Shown in pieces: positions 7,380 through 15,842 of a stretch of DNA of 52,040 bases. The notes below the pieces were generated by a model. That model was not told the origin of the DNA. It ran no database searches and worked only from the letters and a program-made list of their open reading frames with translations. This DNA is from Pseudomonas indica NBRC 103045 (GTDB lineage Bacteria; Pseudomonadota; Gammaproteobacteria; Pseudomonadales; Pseudomonadaceae). The stretch spans positions 1 to 52,040 of the forward strand of contig NZ_BDAC01000031.1 of assembly GCF_002091635.1 (NCBI RefSeq), read 5' to 3'. The translations under genes were made by a program, and so were the position numbers. The first letter of the stretch is position 1. Each line of letters starts with the position of its first letter.

Positions 7380-7628
7380 TCAGGTCCTGCGGCTGACCAG
7401 ACCGTAGATGACGAGCAGGATGATCGCACCGACCACCGCGCCGATAAAGCCCGCCGCTTCGCCGGCCGCGTAGATGCCCAGGGCCTGGCCGCCGTAGGTG
7501 GCCAGCAGGGCGCCGCCGATGCCGAGCAGGATGGTCATGATCCAGCCCATGCTGTCGTTGCCGGGTTTGAGGAAGCGTGCGACGAGGCCGACAAGCAGGC
7601 CGATGATGATGGTACCGATGATGCCCAT
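7380..7628 (-). CDS. GlsB/YeaQ/YmgE family stress-response membrane protein
   Basis: 82-residue protein of the transglycosylase-associated family: MGIIGTIIIGLLVGLVARFL (first membrane segment), GWIMTILLGIGGALLATYGG (second) and FIGAVVGAIILLVIYGLV (third). Such small inner-membrane proteins are usually general-stress induced; their biochemical role is not settled. AAGGAGG sits about 7 nt before the ATG. It lies 49 nt upstream of the DUF3299 gene on the same strand, so the two may be co-transcribed. Confidence 0.85.
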   Translation of the reverse strand: MGIIGTIIIGLLVGLVARFLKPGNDSMGWIMTILLGIGGALLATYGGQALGIYAAGEAAGFIGAVVGAIILLVIYGLVSRRT

Positions 7629-7821
7629 GGGCGTTCCTCCTTGGGAGTGGTGCCGCGAGGCGGCGTCAATCAATGGACAGGCGAAGATGCCGTCGGGTTC
7701 TGCCGGTATCCAGATGGGCTCGGTACATTTCTTTCTATTTGCCGATGACTTCAAGGTGGCAAAGTGCAGCCATCCACAAGCCGTCGCCTCGTGCGGCAGC
7801 CGCGCGCCGGCGTGGGTGGCA

Positions 7822-8583
7822 TCACGGCACGTCCGGCGCTTCGACGTCGTATCGCTCGTAGATCTGCTTGATCTCGCCCCTGGCGCGCATGGCTTGCAGT
7901 TCGGCGGCGAGGCGTTCGTACAGGGCTCGCCGTTTGCCCTCGTAAAGGCGCCGGGAAACGCCGAAATGGTTATCGATGCGCTGTTCGTGCTGGTACGGCG
8001 CGTAGCGGTAGCCGTCGAAGCCGATGGCGGCGAAGCTGGTTTCCAGGGGGATCTGGTCGAGTACGACGATGGCGTCCAGGCGCCTGGCGCGGAACATGGC
8101 GACCAGTTGGGCGTCGTCGCTGGCCAGTTGTTTGGCGAGCAGGCCGTCGCTGTCGAAGGGCTCGAAGTAGGCCGTGCCACGCTTGACGCCGATGGTCAGC
8201 TCGTGGAGGTCGCGGTAGCGGCGCAGGCGCTCTTCCTGGCCGGGACGGACGACGAAGCGGATGCTTTTGAGCTGGCGCCCGATGCTCGGCAGGTAATGGA
8301 TGTAAGCCTGGCGATCCAGGGTGAAGATCACCCGCGGCACGATATCGATGCGGCCGAGGCGCAGGTCTTCCAGGCTGCGCAGGAACGGCGCTTCGCGCCA
8401 CTGGACGCGGGCGCCGATGCGGTGGGCGGCGGTGTCCAGCACACTGATCAGCGGACCGCTGGGCAAGCCGTCCACCACGCGCATTTCGGGCGGGCGCTCA
8501 CGGAAGTCGGCCTTGAGAATCTCTTCGGCCTGGGCATGACCCAACCCGAACAGCACAGGCAGCAGCAGAAGCAGGCGTTTCAT
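7822..8583 (-). CDS. Periplasmic solute-binding protein, SBP_bac_3 type
   Basis: 253 residues with a signal peptide (MKRLLLLLPVLFGLGHAQA-EEILK). The rest fits bacterial extracellular solute-binding family 3: an N-terminal lobe with SLEDLRLGRIDIVPRVIFT, a hinge-type LHELTIGVKRGTAYFEPF and a C-terminal GVSRRLYEGKRRALYERL. No ABC permease or ATPase lies beside it, so it may be an orphan binding protein or a sensory ligand-binding protein. The ligand cannot be told from the sequence. Confidence 0.75.
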   Translation of the reverse strand: MKRLLLLLPVLFGLGHAQAEEILKADFRERPPEMRVVDGLPSGPLISVLDTAAHRIGARVQWREAPFLRSLEDLRLGRIDIVPRVIFTLDRQAYIHYLPSIGRQLKSIRFVVRPGQEERLRRYRDLHELTIGVKRGTAYFEPFDSDGLLAKQLASDDAQLVAMFRARRLDAIVVLDQIPLETSFAAIGFDGYRYAPYQHEQRIDNHFGVSRRLYEGKRRALYERLAAELQAMRARGEIKQIYERYDVEAPDVP

Positions 8584-8711
8584 TCGGTGGGCTCTTGTAC
8601 GACGGCCATCGCTCAGAGCTTAGAGCCTGCCCCCGGCCATTTCACCCCGATATCGCCTGGAAAAGGCACAGGGTTGGCAGCCGACGGCAGCCCCCACCGC
8701 AAAACCGGCAC

Positions 8712-9797
8712 TCAACGCTTGGCGATCAAGGCCTCGACGTCGGCGATGCGGGCGTCCAGCGTGGCCCGGTCGGCGCAGCGCAGGGTGGCGTGGCCCACCT
8801 TGCGGCCTTCCTTGAAAGCCTTGCCGTAGTGGTGCAGGTGGCAGTCGTCGATGGCGATCACCTGGGCCACCGGCGGGACTTCGCCGATGAAGTTGAGCAT
8901 GGCGCTCTCGCCCACCTTGGCGGTGGAGCCCAGCGGCAGGCCGGCCACGGCGCGCAGGTGGTTTTCGAACTGGCTGCACTCGGCGCCTTCGATGGTCCAG
9001 TGGCCGGAGTTGTGCACGCGCGGGGCGATTTCGTTGGCTTTCAGGCCGCCGTCGACTTCGAAGAACTCGAAGGCCAGCACGCCGACGTAGTCCAGGCGCT
9101 CCAGCACGCGGCCGACATAGTCTTCGGCCAGGGCTTGCAGCGGGTGGCCGCTGCTGGCGACGGACAGGCGCAGGATGCCGTTCTCATGGGTGTTGTGCAC
9201 CAGCGGGTAGAAGCGCGTTTCGCCGTCGCGGGCGCGGACCGCCACCAGCGAGACTTCGCCGGTGAAGGGCACGAAGCCTTCGAGGATGCAGGGCACGCTG
9301 CCCAGTTCGGCGAAGGCGCCGGCGACGTCCTCGGGCTTGCGCAGGACCTTCTGGCCCTTGCCGTCGTAGCCGAGGGTACGGGTCTTGAGCACGGCCGGCA
9401 GGCCGATGTTGGCGGCGGCCGCGTCGAGGTCGGCCTGGGACTGGATGTCGGCGAACGCCGGCGTCGGGATGCCCAGCTCCTTGAACATCGATTTCTCGAA
9501 CCAGCGGTCGCGGGCGATGCGCAGGGACTCGGCGCTCGGATAGACCGGCACGAACTGCGAGAGGAAGGCGACGGTCTCGGCCGGCACGCTTTCGAACTCG
9601 AAGGTGACCAGGTCGACTTCGTCCGCCAGTTGGCGCAGGTGGTCCTGGTCGCCGTAGTCGGCGCGGATGTGCTCGCCGAGGGCTTGCGCGCAGGCGTCCG
9701 GCGCCGGGTCGAGGAAGGCGAAGTTCATGCCCAGCGGGGTGCCCGCCAGGGCCAGCATGCGGCCCAGCTGGCCGCCACCGATCACGCCGATCTTCAT
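8712..9797 (-). CDS. purK: N5-carboxyaminoimidazole ribonucleotide synthase PurK
   Basis: 361 residues, normal length for PurK, an ATP-grasp ligase that makes N5-CAIR from AIR, ATP and bicarbonate in purine synthesis. The N-terminus MKIGVIGGGQLGRMLALAG is the family signature; later KTRTLGYDGKGQKVL and EFFEVDGGLKANEIAPRVHNSGHWTIEG carry the nucleotide and metal-binding residues. It starts 1 nt after the purE stop (purE ends 9799), so the two form an operon in the standard purE-purK order. Confidence 0.95.
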   Translation of the reverse strand: MKIGVIGGGQLGRMLALAGTPLGMNFAFLDPAPDACAQALGEHIRADYGDQDHLRQLADEVDLVTFEFESVPAETVAFLSQFVPVYPSAESLRIARDRWFEKSMFKELGIPTPAFADIQSQADLDAAAANIGLPAVLKTRTLGYDGKGQKVLRKPEDVAGAFAELGSVPCILEGFVPFTGEVSLVAVRARDGETRFYPLVHNTHENGILRLSVASSGHPLQALAEDYVGRVLERLDYVGVLAFEFFEVDGGLKANEIAPRVHNSGHWTIEGAECSQFENHLRAVAGLPLGSTAKVGESAMLNFIGEVPPVAQVIAIDDCHLHHYGKAFKEGRKVGHATLRCADRATLDARIADVEALIAKR

Positions 9798-9798
9798 G

Positions 9799-10290
9799 TT
9801 ACGCGTCCCTCGGGTCCGGGTTGTCCAGTACGGTCTGGGTCTGCTCGTTGCGGAATTTCTTCAGCGCCGCATGGAACTGCGGGTGCTGGTGGCCGAGGAT
9901 GCTGGCGGCGAGCAGCGCGGCGTTGATGGCGCCGGCCTTGCCGATGGCCAGGGTGGCGACCGGAACGCCGGCGGGCATCTGCACGATGGAGAGCAGCGAG
10001 TCGACGCCGGAGAGCATGGAGGATTGCACCGGCACGCCAAGCACCGGCAGGTGGGTCTTGGCCGCGCACATGCCCGGCAGGTGGGCAGCGCCGCCGGCAC
10101 CGGCGATGATCACCTGGATGCCGCGCGACTCGGCCTGTTCGGCGTACTGGAACAGCAGGTCCGGGGTGCGGTGGGCGGAAACCACCTTCACTTCGTTGGG
10201 GATGCCCAGCTTGTCCAGCATCTCGACGGTGTGGCTGAGGGTGGACCAGTCGGACTTGGAGCCCATGATCACGCCTACCAGTGCGCTCAT
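9799..10290 (-). CDS. purE: N5-carboxyaminoimidazole ribonucleotide mutase PurE
   Basis: 163 residues; class I PurE converts N5-CAIR to CAIR. Visible are the N-terminal [14 protein letters not shown], the [12 protein letters not shown] active-site segment with the catalytic His, and [14 protein letters not shown]. Three consecutive ATG codons occur (10296, 10293, 10290); the GAGG motif is only 1 nt from the first but 7 nt from the third, so 10290 is preferred. Upstream, a terminator-like hairpin lies in the leader. Confidence 0.95.
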   Translation of the reverse strand: MSALVGVIMGSKSDWSTLSHTVEMLDKLGIPNEVKVVSAHRTPDLLFQYAEQAESRGIQVIIAGAGGAAHLPGMCAAKTHLPVLGVPVQSSMLSGVDSLLSIVQMPAGVPVATLAIGKAGAINAALLAASILGHQHPQFHAALKKFRNEQTQTVLDNPDPRDA

Positions 10291-10325
10291 CATCATGCCT
10301 CTTCACGGGCGCCCGGCGGGCGCGT

Positions 10326-10361
10326 CAAAAACCAACAAGCCACGCTGATGGGGCGTGGCTT
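10326..10361 (-). promoter_or_regulatory. Terminator-like hairpin in the purEK leader
   Basis: On the minus strand aagccacgc pairs perfectly with gcgtggctt (9 bp, 7-nt loop, 10337-10361), followed by gttggttttt. It lies between the expected purE promoter and the purE start, about 40 nt from the gene, so it could act as an attenuator. A second short hairpin, gcgcccgccgggcgc, follows just before the start. Confidence 0.45.
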
Positions 10362-10553
10362 GGCGTATTCGTCGAACCGGCGGGCGTCGCCGGTTTTCGA
10401 GGCGGCGCAGTATACCGCAAAGCCACGCCGGACGAGCATCCGCGATGACCATCCGTCCAACGGCCGGCAAATCGCGGCAAGACTTGCTTTAGCTCAATGC
10501 CTGCCGGTCCGGCCCGCGCAGAATGACGGTTCGCTACCCACGGAGGAACCGTT

Positions 10554-11576
10554 ATGAACCAGACCATGAAAGCCGCGGTGGTGCATGCTTTCGGCGAGCC
10601 GCTGCGCATCGAGGAAGTGAAAGTGCCGTTGCCCGGTCCGGGGCAGATTCTGGTGAAGATCGCCGCCTCGGGCGTTTGCCACACCGACCTGCACGCCGCC
10701 GAGGGTGACTGGCCGGTGAAGCCGTCTCTGCCGTTCATTCCCGGCCACGAGGGCGTCGGTCATGTGGCCGCGGTGGGCGCCGGGGTGACCCGGGTGAAGG
10801 AAGGCGACCGCGTCGGCGTGCCCTGGCTGTACAGCGCCTGCGGCTGTTGCGAGCACTGCTTGACCGGCTGGGAAACCCTCTGCGAGAGCCAGCAGAACAC
10901 CGGCTACTCGGTGAACGGCGGTTATGCCGAGTACGTGCTGGCGGACCCGAACTACGTCGGTCTGCTGCCGGATGCGGTGGGCTTCGAGGAAATCGCACCG
11001 ATCCTCTGTGCCGGCGTCACCGTCTACAAGGGCCTGAAAGTCACCGGTGCGCGACCCGGCCAGTGGGTGGCGATCTCCGGCATCGGCGGGCTCGGCCACG
11101 TGGCGGTGCAGTATGCCCGCGCCATGGGCCTGCACGTGGTGGCGGTGGACGTGGACGACGCCAAGCTGGAGCTGGCGCGCAAGCTCGGCGCCGGATTGAC
11201 GATCAACGCCCGCCACGAGAACCCGGCCGAGGTGGTCCAGCGCGAGATCGGCGGCGCCCATGGCGTGCTGGTCACGGCGGTGTCCAACAGCGCCTTCGGC
11301 CAGGCCATCGGCATGGCGCGCCGGCATGGCACCGTGGCCCTGGTCGGTCTGCCGCCGGGCGATTTCCCGGCGCCGATCTTCGACGTGGTGCTCAAGGCCA
11401 TCAGCATCACCGGCTCCATCGTCGGCACCCGCGCGGACTTGCAGGAGGCGCTGGATTTCACCGCCGAGGGGCTGGTCAAGGCGACCATCCACACCGACTC
11501 GCTGGACAACATCAACCAGGTGCTCGACGACATGCGCGGCGGCAAGATCGAAGGGCGGATTGTGCTGACCCTGTAA
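10554..11576 (+). CDS. adhA: Zinc alcohol dehydrogenase, propanol-preferring AdhP/AdhA type
   Basis: 340-residue medium-chain dehydrogenase. Catalytic zinc ligands are in [17 protein letters not shown] (Cys about 39) and [16 protein letters not shown] (His-Glu); the structural zinc cysteines are in [18 protein letters not shown]. The Rossmann glycines are in [19 protein letters not shown] followed by an acidic D in [12 protein letters not shown], pointing to NAD. GGAGG sits 6 nt before the ATG. It is divergent from purE. The downstream gap is filled by a MITE-like element. Confidence 0.9.
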   Translation: MNQTMKAAVVHAFGEPLRIEEVKVPLPGPGQILVKIAASGVCHTDLHAAEGDWPVKPSLPFIPGHEGVGHVAAVGAGVTRVKEGDRVGVPWLYSACGCCEHCLTGWETLCESQQNTGYSVNGGYAEYVLADPNYVGLLPDAVGFEEIAPILCAGVTVYKGLKVTGARPGQWVAISGIGGLGHVAVQYARAMGLHVVAVDVDDAKLELARKLGAGLTINARHENPAEVVQREIGGAHGVLVTAVSNSAFGQAIGMARRHGTVALVGLPPGDFPAPIFDVVLKAISITGSIVGTRADLQEALDFTAEGLVKATIHTDSLDNINQVLDDMRGGKIEGRIVLTL

Positions 11577-11585
11577 CGGATCGGC

Positions 11586-11755
11586 AGAACCTGTTTACGA
11601 TCTCGCGAGCTAGAGCCATGCAAGGCCTCGGCGGCCCCGCAAAAACAGGCGAGGACGCGGAGTTTACGAGCTGTAAATGAGCAGTCCGAGCCTGCGCGGC
11701 CCGACCTGTTTTCAACGCAGCAGGGCCGACGCGCAGCAGATCGTAAACAGGTTCT
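11586..11755. mobile_element. MITE-like element, 170 bp, with 18-bp perfect terminal inverted repeats
   Basis: The ends AGAACCTGTTTACGATCT (11586-11603) and its exact reverse complement (11738-11755) bound a 170-bp non-coding segment. It fills nearly all the space between the adhA stop (11576) and the stop of the convergent LysR gene, whose TGA (11755-11757) overlaps the right end by one base. No flanking target duplication was obvious. It resembles repeats I recall from other Pseudomonas genomes; the parent transposase is not known to me. Confidence 0.65.
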
Positions 11756-12663
11756 CAGACGGGAGCGCCCGCTCCCATCTCCAGCCGCCGCCAGAGCAAC
11801 CTCACCGCCGCCTTGCGCACCAGCGCGCAGCGGTACAGGCGGATTTCCAGCGGCACGTGCCACTGCGGGCCGCCGCAGATCGCCAGTTCGCCCCGCGCCA
11901 ATTCCTGCGTTACCGACAACTGCGGCACCCAGGCCACGCCCAGGCCTTGCAAGGCCATGCTCTTCAGGCTGTCGGCCATGGCCGTCTCGTACACCGTGGT
12001 GGAACGCAGCGCGCGCTGGCGCAGCAGCAGGTTCACCGACCGTCCGAGGAAGGCCCCGGCGCTGTAGGCGAGCAGCGGTACTGTCTGGCCGCTGTCGAGG
12101 TCGAACAGCGCCTTGCCGTCCTCGCCCACCGCGCAGACTGGCAGCATCGAGGTGGTGCCCAGGTGCAGCGAGGGGAAGATTTCCGGGTCCATCTGCAACG
12201 AAGCGTCCGGGTCGTAGTAGGCGAGGATCAGGTCGCAGGCGCCTTCGCGCAGGGCATGCACGGCCTCGCCGACGTTGGTCGCCACCAACCGGCTGGTGAG
12301 ATTCAGGCCCTCGGCACGCAGGCGAGCGAACCAGGTAGGAAAGAAACCCAGGGCCAGGGAGTGGGCGGCGGCAATCTGCAGCACCTCGCCCTGACGCCCT
12401 TCCAGTTGGTGCAGGTGACGCACCACTTCGCCGAGCTGTTCGACCACGCTGCGGGCGGTGACCAGGAACAGTTGCCCGGCCTCGGTCAGTTCGATGGGGG
12501 TATGGGCACGGTCCACCAGGGTCAGGCCGAGTGTCTCTTCCAGGGCGCGGATGCGCCGGCTGAAGGCGGGCTGGGTGACGAAGCGGCGCTCGGCCGCCTG
12601 GGAGAAACTGCGGGTCGCGGCCAGGGCACTGAAGTCCTCCAGCCATTTCATTTCCAGGTTCAT
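11755..12663 (-). CDS. LysR family regulator, divergent from aspA
   Basis: 302-residue LysR-type regulator. The winged helix is at residues 1-65 (MNLEMKWLEDFSALAATRSF, QAAERRFVTQPAFSRRIRALEETLG), followed by a type 2 periplasmic-binding-like effector domain. AGGAGG 7 nt before the ATG at 12663 fixes the start; a longer frame to 12774 lacks support. It is transcribed away from aspA, the usual arrangement for a LysR regulator of its neighbour, so control of aspartase is likely but not shown. Confidence 0.85.
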   Translation of the reverse strand: MNLEMKWLEDFSALAATRSFSQAAERRFVTQPAFSRRIRALEETLGLTLVDRAHTPIELTEAGQLFLVTARSVVEQLGEVVRHLHQLEGRQGEVLQIAAAHSLALGFFPTWFARLRAEGLNLTSRLVATNVGEAVHALREGACDLILAYYDPDASLQMDPEIFPSLHLGTTSMLPVCAVGEDGKALFDLDSGQTVPLLAYSAGAFLGRSVNLLLRQRALRSTTVYETAMADSLKSMALQGLGVAWVPQLSVTQELARGELAICGGPQWHVPLEIRLYRCALVRKAAVRLLWRRLEMGAGAPV

Positions 12664-12931
12664 ACCGCCTCCTCGGGCGTGTGCCCGGACTCCGGGTGTG
12701 CGGGTAATCGGACGCCTGCGACCCGGTTGGGGCCACAGCCGCCGCGGCCTCGGGCGGAAACGAGCAGTGAACACCGGAGGTGCGCACGCTCGCCGAGCCG
12801 GTCACGTCACATCGACGTTATGCCGTTCCTGCATAGGATAGCGTTTAACAGCATTGGCCGCCGCTCCGCCCGAGCCCTTAGCCTATCCACATCGCGGCAC
12901 TGTCCGCGCTCCATCCGAGATAACGCTCATC

Positions 12932-14356
12932 ATGTCCTCTGCTGCATCCTTCCGTGTCGAAAAAGACCTGCTCGGTACCCTCGAAGTGCCTGCCGATGCC
13001 TACTACGGCATCCAGACGCTGCGCGCGGTGCACAACTTCCGTCTGTCCGGCGTGCCGCTGTCGCACTACCCGAAGCTGGTGATCGCCCTGGCCATGGTCA
13101 AGCAGGCCGCGGCCGACGCCAACCGCGAGCTGGGCCACCTGACCGACGAGAAGCACAAAGCGATCAGCGAGGCCTGTGCACGCCTGGTTCGCGGCGAGTT
13201 CCACGATCAGTTCGTGGTGGACATGATCCAGGGCGGTGCCGGCACCTCGACGAACATGAATGCCAACGAGGTCATCGCCAACTTGGCACTGGAAGCCATG
13301 GGCCATGCCAAGGGCGAATACCAGTACCTGCACCCGAACAACGACGTGAACATGGCGCAGTCGACCAACGACGCCTACCCGACCGCCATCCGCCTGGGCC
13401 TGCTGCTCGGCCACGACGCGTTGCTCGCCAGCCTGGACAGCCTGTGCCAAGCGCTGGCCGCCAAGGGCGAAGAGTTTGCTCACGTACTGAAGATGGGCCG
13501 TACCCAGCTGCAGGACGCCGTGCCGATGACCCTCGGCCAGGAATTCCGCGCCTTCGCCACCACCCTCGGCGAAGACCTGAACCACCTCAAGCGCCTGGCG
13601 CCGGAACTGCTGGTCGAGGTCAACCTCGGCGGCACCGCCATCGGCACCGGCATCAACGCCGACCCGCGCTACCAGCAGCTCGCCGTCGAGCGCCTGGCGG
13701 CGATCAGCGGCCAGCCGCTGCGTCCGGCCGCCGACCTGATCGAGGCGACCTCCGACATGGGCGCCTTCGTGCTGTTCTCCGGCATGCTCAAGCGCCTGGC
13801 GGTGAAGCTGTCGAAGGTCTGCAACGACCTGCGCCTGCTCTCCAGCGGCCCGCGCACCGGCATCAACGAGATCAACCTGCCGCCGCGCCAGCCGGGCAGC
13901 TCGATCATGCCGGGCAAGGTCAACCCGGTGATTCCGGAAGCGGTCAACCAAGTGGCCTTCGAAGTGATCGGCAACGATCTGGCCCTGACCCTCGCCGCCG
14001 AGGGTGGCCAGTTGCAGCTGAACGTGATGGAACCGCTGATCGCCTACAAGATCTTCGACTCGATCCGCCTGCTGCAGCGCGCCATGGACATGCTCCGCGA
14101 GCACTGCGTGGTCGGTATCACCGCCAACGAAGAGCGCTGCCGCCAGCTGGTCGAGCACTCCATCGGCCTGGTCACCGCGCTGAACCCCTACATCGGTTAC
14201 GAGAACGCCACCCGCATCGCCCGCGTGGCGCTGGAAAGCGGCCGCGGCGTGCTGGAGCTGGTGCGCGAGGAGGGCCTGCTGGACGACGCCGTGCTCGCCG
14301 ACATCCTCCAGCCGGCCAACATGATTGCGCCGCGCCTGGTACCGCTGAAGGCCTGA
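12932..14356 (+). CDS. aspA: Aspartate ammonia-lyase (aspartase)
   Basis: 474 residues of the fumarase/aspartase superfamily; aspartase converts L-aspartate to fumarate and ammonia. The N-terminal EKDLLGTLEVPADAYYGIQT, the GGAGTSTNMNANEV segment and the signature GSSIMPGKVNPVIPE (SS loop with catalytic Ser) are all present, and the LEVPADAYYGIQTLRA start is closer to aspartases than to fumarase C. The start at 12932 is chosen because the upstream extension is unlike the family. A strong terminator follows (14372-14405). The next two genes are a dicarboxylate symporter and an alanine/glycine symporter, which suits amino-acid and C4-acid use. Confidence 0.9.
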   Translation: MSSAASFRVEKDLLGTLEVPADAYYGIQTLRAVHNFRLSGVPLSHYPKLVIALAMVKQAAADANRELGHLTDEKHKAISEACARLVRGEFHDQFVVDMIQGGAGTSTNMNANEVIANLALEAMGHAKGEYQYLHPNNDVNMAQSTNDAYPTAIRLGLLLGHDALLASLDSLCQALAAKGEEFAHVLKMGRTQLQDAVPMTLGQEFRAFATTLGEDLNHLKRLAPELLVEVNLGGTAIGTGINADPRYQQLAVERLAAISGQPLRPAADLIEATSDMGAFVLFSGMLKRLAVKLSKVCNDLRLLSSGPRTGINEINLPPRQPGSSIMPGKVNPVIPEAVNQVAFEVIGNDLALTLAAEGGQLQLNVMEPLIAYKIFDSIRLLQRAMDMLREHCVVGITANEERCRQLVEHSIGLVTALNPYIGYENATRIARVALESGRGVLELVREEGLLDDAVLADILQPANMIAPRLVPLKA

Positions 14357-14371
14357 CACAACTGAAATTCC

Positions 14372-14405
14372 GAGACGCCGCGCCCTCCAGCGCGGCGTCT
14401 CGTTT
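14372..14405 (+). terminator. Rho-independent terminator after aspA
   Basis: Perfect 12-bp stem gagacgccgcgc / gcgcggcgtctc with a 6-nt loop, followed by gtttt. Confidence 0.85.
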
Positions 14406-14484
14406 TCCGCCCAAGCCTGCCGGGCGGCACACCGAAGGTCGCGTCAGACGGCCGTTCCGACAACAACAATCCGGGTGATAAAAC

Positions 14485-15738
14485 ATGAGTCAGAGCACTA
14501 CCCTACCTTTGCGTCTCTGGGGCCGGCTGCCGCTGTGGCAGCAGATCCTCGTCGGCCTCGCCCTCGGTGTCGCCACCGGCGTGCTGTTCAAGAACGACGC
14601 GCAAGTCCTGGCGCCCATCGGCAGCCTGTTCCTCAACGCGATCAAGATGCTCATCGTGCCGCTGGTGTTCGTTTCGCTGGTGGCCGGCATCACCTCCATG
14701 GCCGACACCCGCAAGCTCGGCCGGATCAGCGTCAAGACCATCGCCATCTATCTCATCACCACGGCGTTCGCCGTGAGCATCGGCCTGCTGTTCGGCGGCC
14801 TGTTCGGCCCCGGCGAGGGTATGCACATGGTCGCCAGCGGCGCCGACGAGGCCAAGCAGGCGCCGTCGCTGGTGAGCATCCTGGTCGGTCTGGTGCCGAG
14901 CAATCCGGTGACCGCCTTCGCCGAAGGCAACATCCTGCAGATCATCGTGTTCGCCATCGGCCTGGGCGTGAGCATGAACCTGGTCGGCGAGAAAGCCGCA
15001 CCGGTGGTGAAGCTCTTCGACGGCCTGGCCGAGACCTTCTACAAGCTCACCGACCTGGTGATGCGCCTGGCGCCCTACGGCGTGTTCGCCCTGATCGCCG
15101 GCGTGGTCGGCAGCCACGGCGCCGAAGTGCTGCTGCCGCTGGCCGGGGTGATCGGCGTGATTTACCTGGCCAGCATCGCCCACGTGCTGCTGGTCTACGG
15201 CGGCTTGCTGAGCCTGCTGGCCCGCCTCAACCCGCTGCGCTTCTTCCAGGGTATCGCCCCGGCGCTGGCGGTGGCCTTCAGCACCTCCAGCAGCTCCGGC
15301 ACCCTGCCGGTGTCCATCGAGTGCGCGCGCAAGAACCTCGGCGTGTCCGAGGGCGTGGCCGGTTTCGTGCTGCCGGTGGGCGCCACCATCAACATGGACG
15401 GCACCGCCATCTACCAGGGCGTGCTGGCGCTGTTCATCGCCCAGGCCTTCGGCGTCGACCTGAATGCCAGCCAGTACCTGATGATCATCCTCACCGCGAC
15501 CCTGGCCTCCATCGGCACCGCCGGTGTGCCGGGCGCCGGCCTGATCATGCTCGGCCTGGTGCTGACCTCGGTCGGCCTGCCGCTGGAAGGCGTGGCGCTG
15601 ATCGCCGGTATCGACCGCATCCTCGACATGGCGCGCACCACGGTGAACGTGGCCGGCGACCTGATGACCTCGGCCCTGGTCGGCCGCAGCGAGAAGGAAC
15701 TGGATCTCGAGGTGTACAACCGCTCCACCAAGGAGTGA
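14485..15738 (+). CDS. Dicarboxylate/amino acid:cation symporter (DAACS, GltP/DctA-like)
   Basis: 417-residue inner-membrane carrier of the DAACS family, which imports C4-dicarboxylates, glutamate or aspartate with Na+ or H+. The hairpin loop motif AFSTSSSSGTLPV, the metal-binding NMDGTAIYQG and the second hairpin GTAGVPGAG are visible, with a substrate-site Arg in DRILDMARTTVNVAGD. Family-normal length. Placed directly after aspA, it may bring in aspartate, but a terminator separates the two. Substrate specificity (aspartate/glutamate versus C4 acids) cannot be fixed. Confidence 0.9.
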   Translation: MSQSTTLPLRLWGRLPLWQQILVGLALGVATGVLFKNDAQVLAPIGSLFLNAIKMLIVPLVFVSLVAGITSMADTRKLGRISVKTIAIYLITTAFAVSIGLLFGGLFGPGEGMHMVASGADEAKQAPSLVSILVGLVPSNPVTAFAEGNILQIIVFAIGLGVSMNLVGEKAAPVVKLFDGLAETFYKLTDLVMRLAPYGVFALIAGVVGSHGAEVLLPLAGVIGVIYLASIAHVLLVYGGLLSLLARLNPLRFFQGIAPALAVAFSTSSSSGTLPVSIECARKNLGVSEGVAGFVLPVGATINMDGTAIYQGVLALFIAQAFGVDLNASQYLMIILTATLASIGTAGVPGAGLIMLGLVLTSVGLPLEGVALIAGIDRILDMARTTVNVAGDLMTSALVGRSEKELDLEVYNRSTKE

Positions 15739-15745
15739 CAACCCA

Positions 15746-15810
15746 GGTATCCCGTCGGGGCGGGATACCGTCCGGCACCTCGGCTCGACAGCCGCGGTGC
15801 CGGTGCTTTT
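15746..15810 (+). terminator. Double hairpin terminator after the dicarboxylate symporter
   Basis: First a 9-bp stem ggtatcccg / cgggatacc (15746-15769), then ccggcacc / ggtgccgg (15772-15803) enclosing an inner cggct-cgac-agccg stem, followed by tgctttt. Confidence 0.75.
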
Positions 15811-15842
15811 CTCACTAAAAGAACAAAACGGGAGAAATTCTC

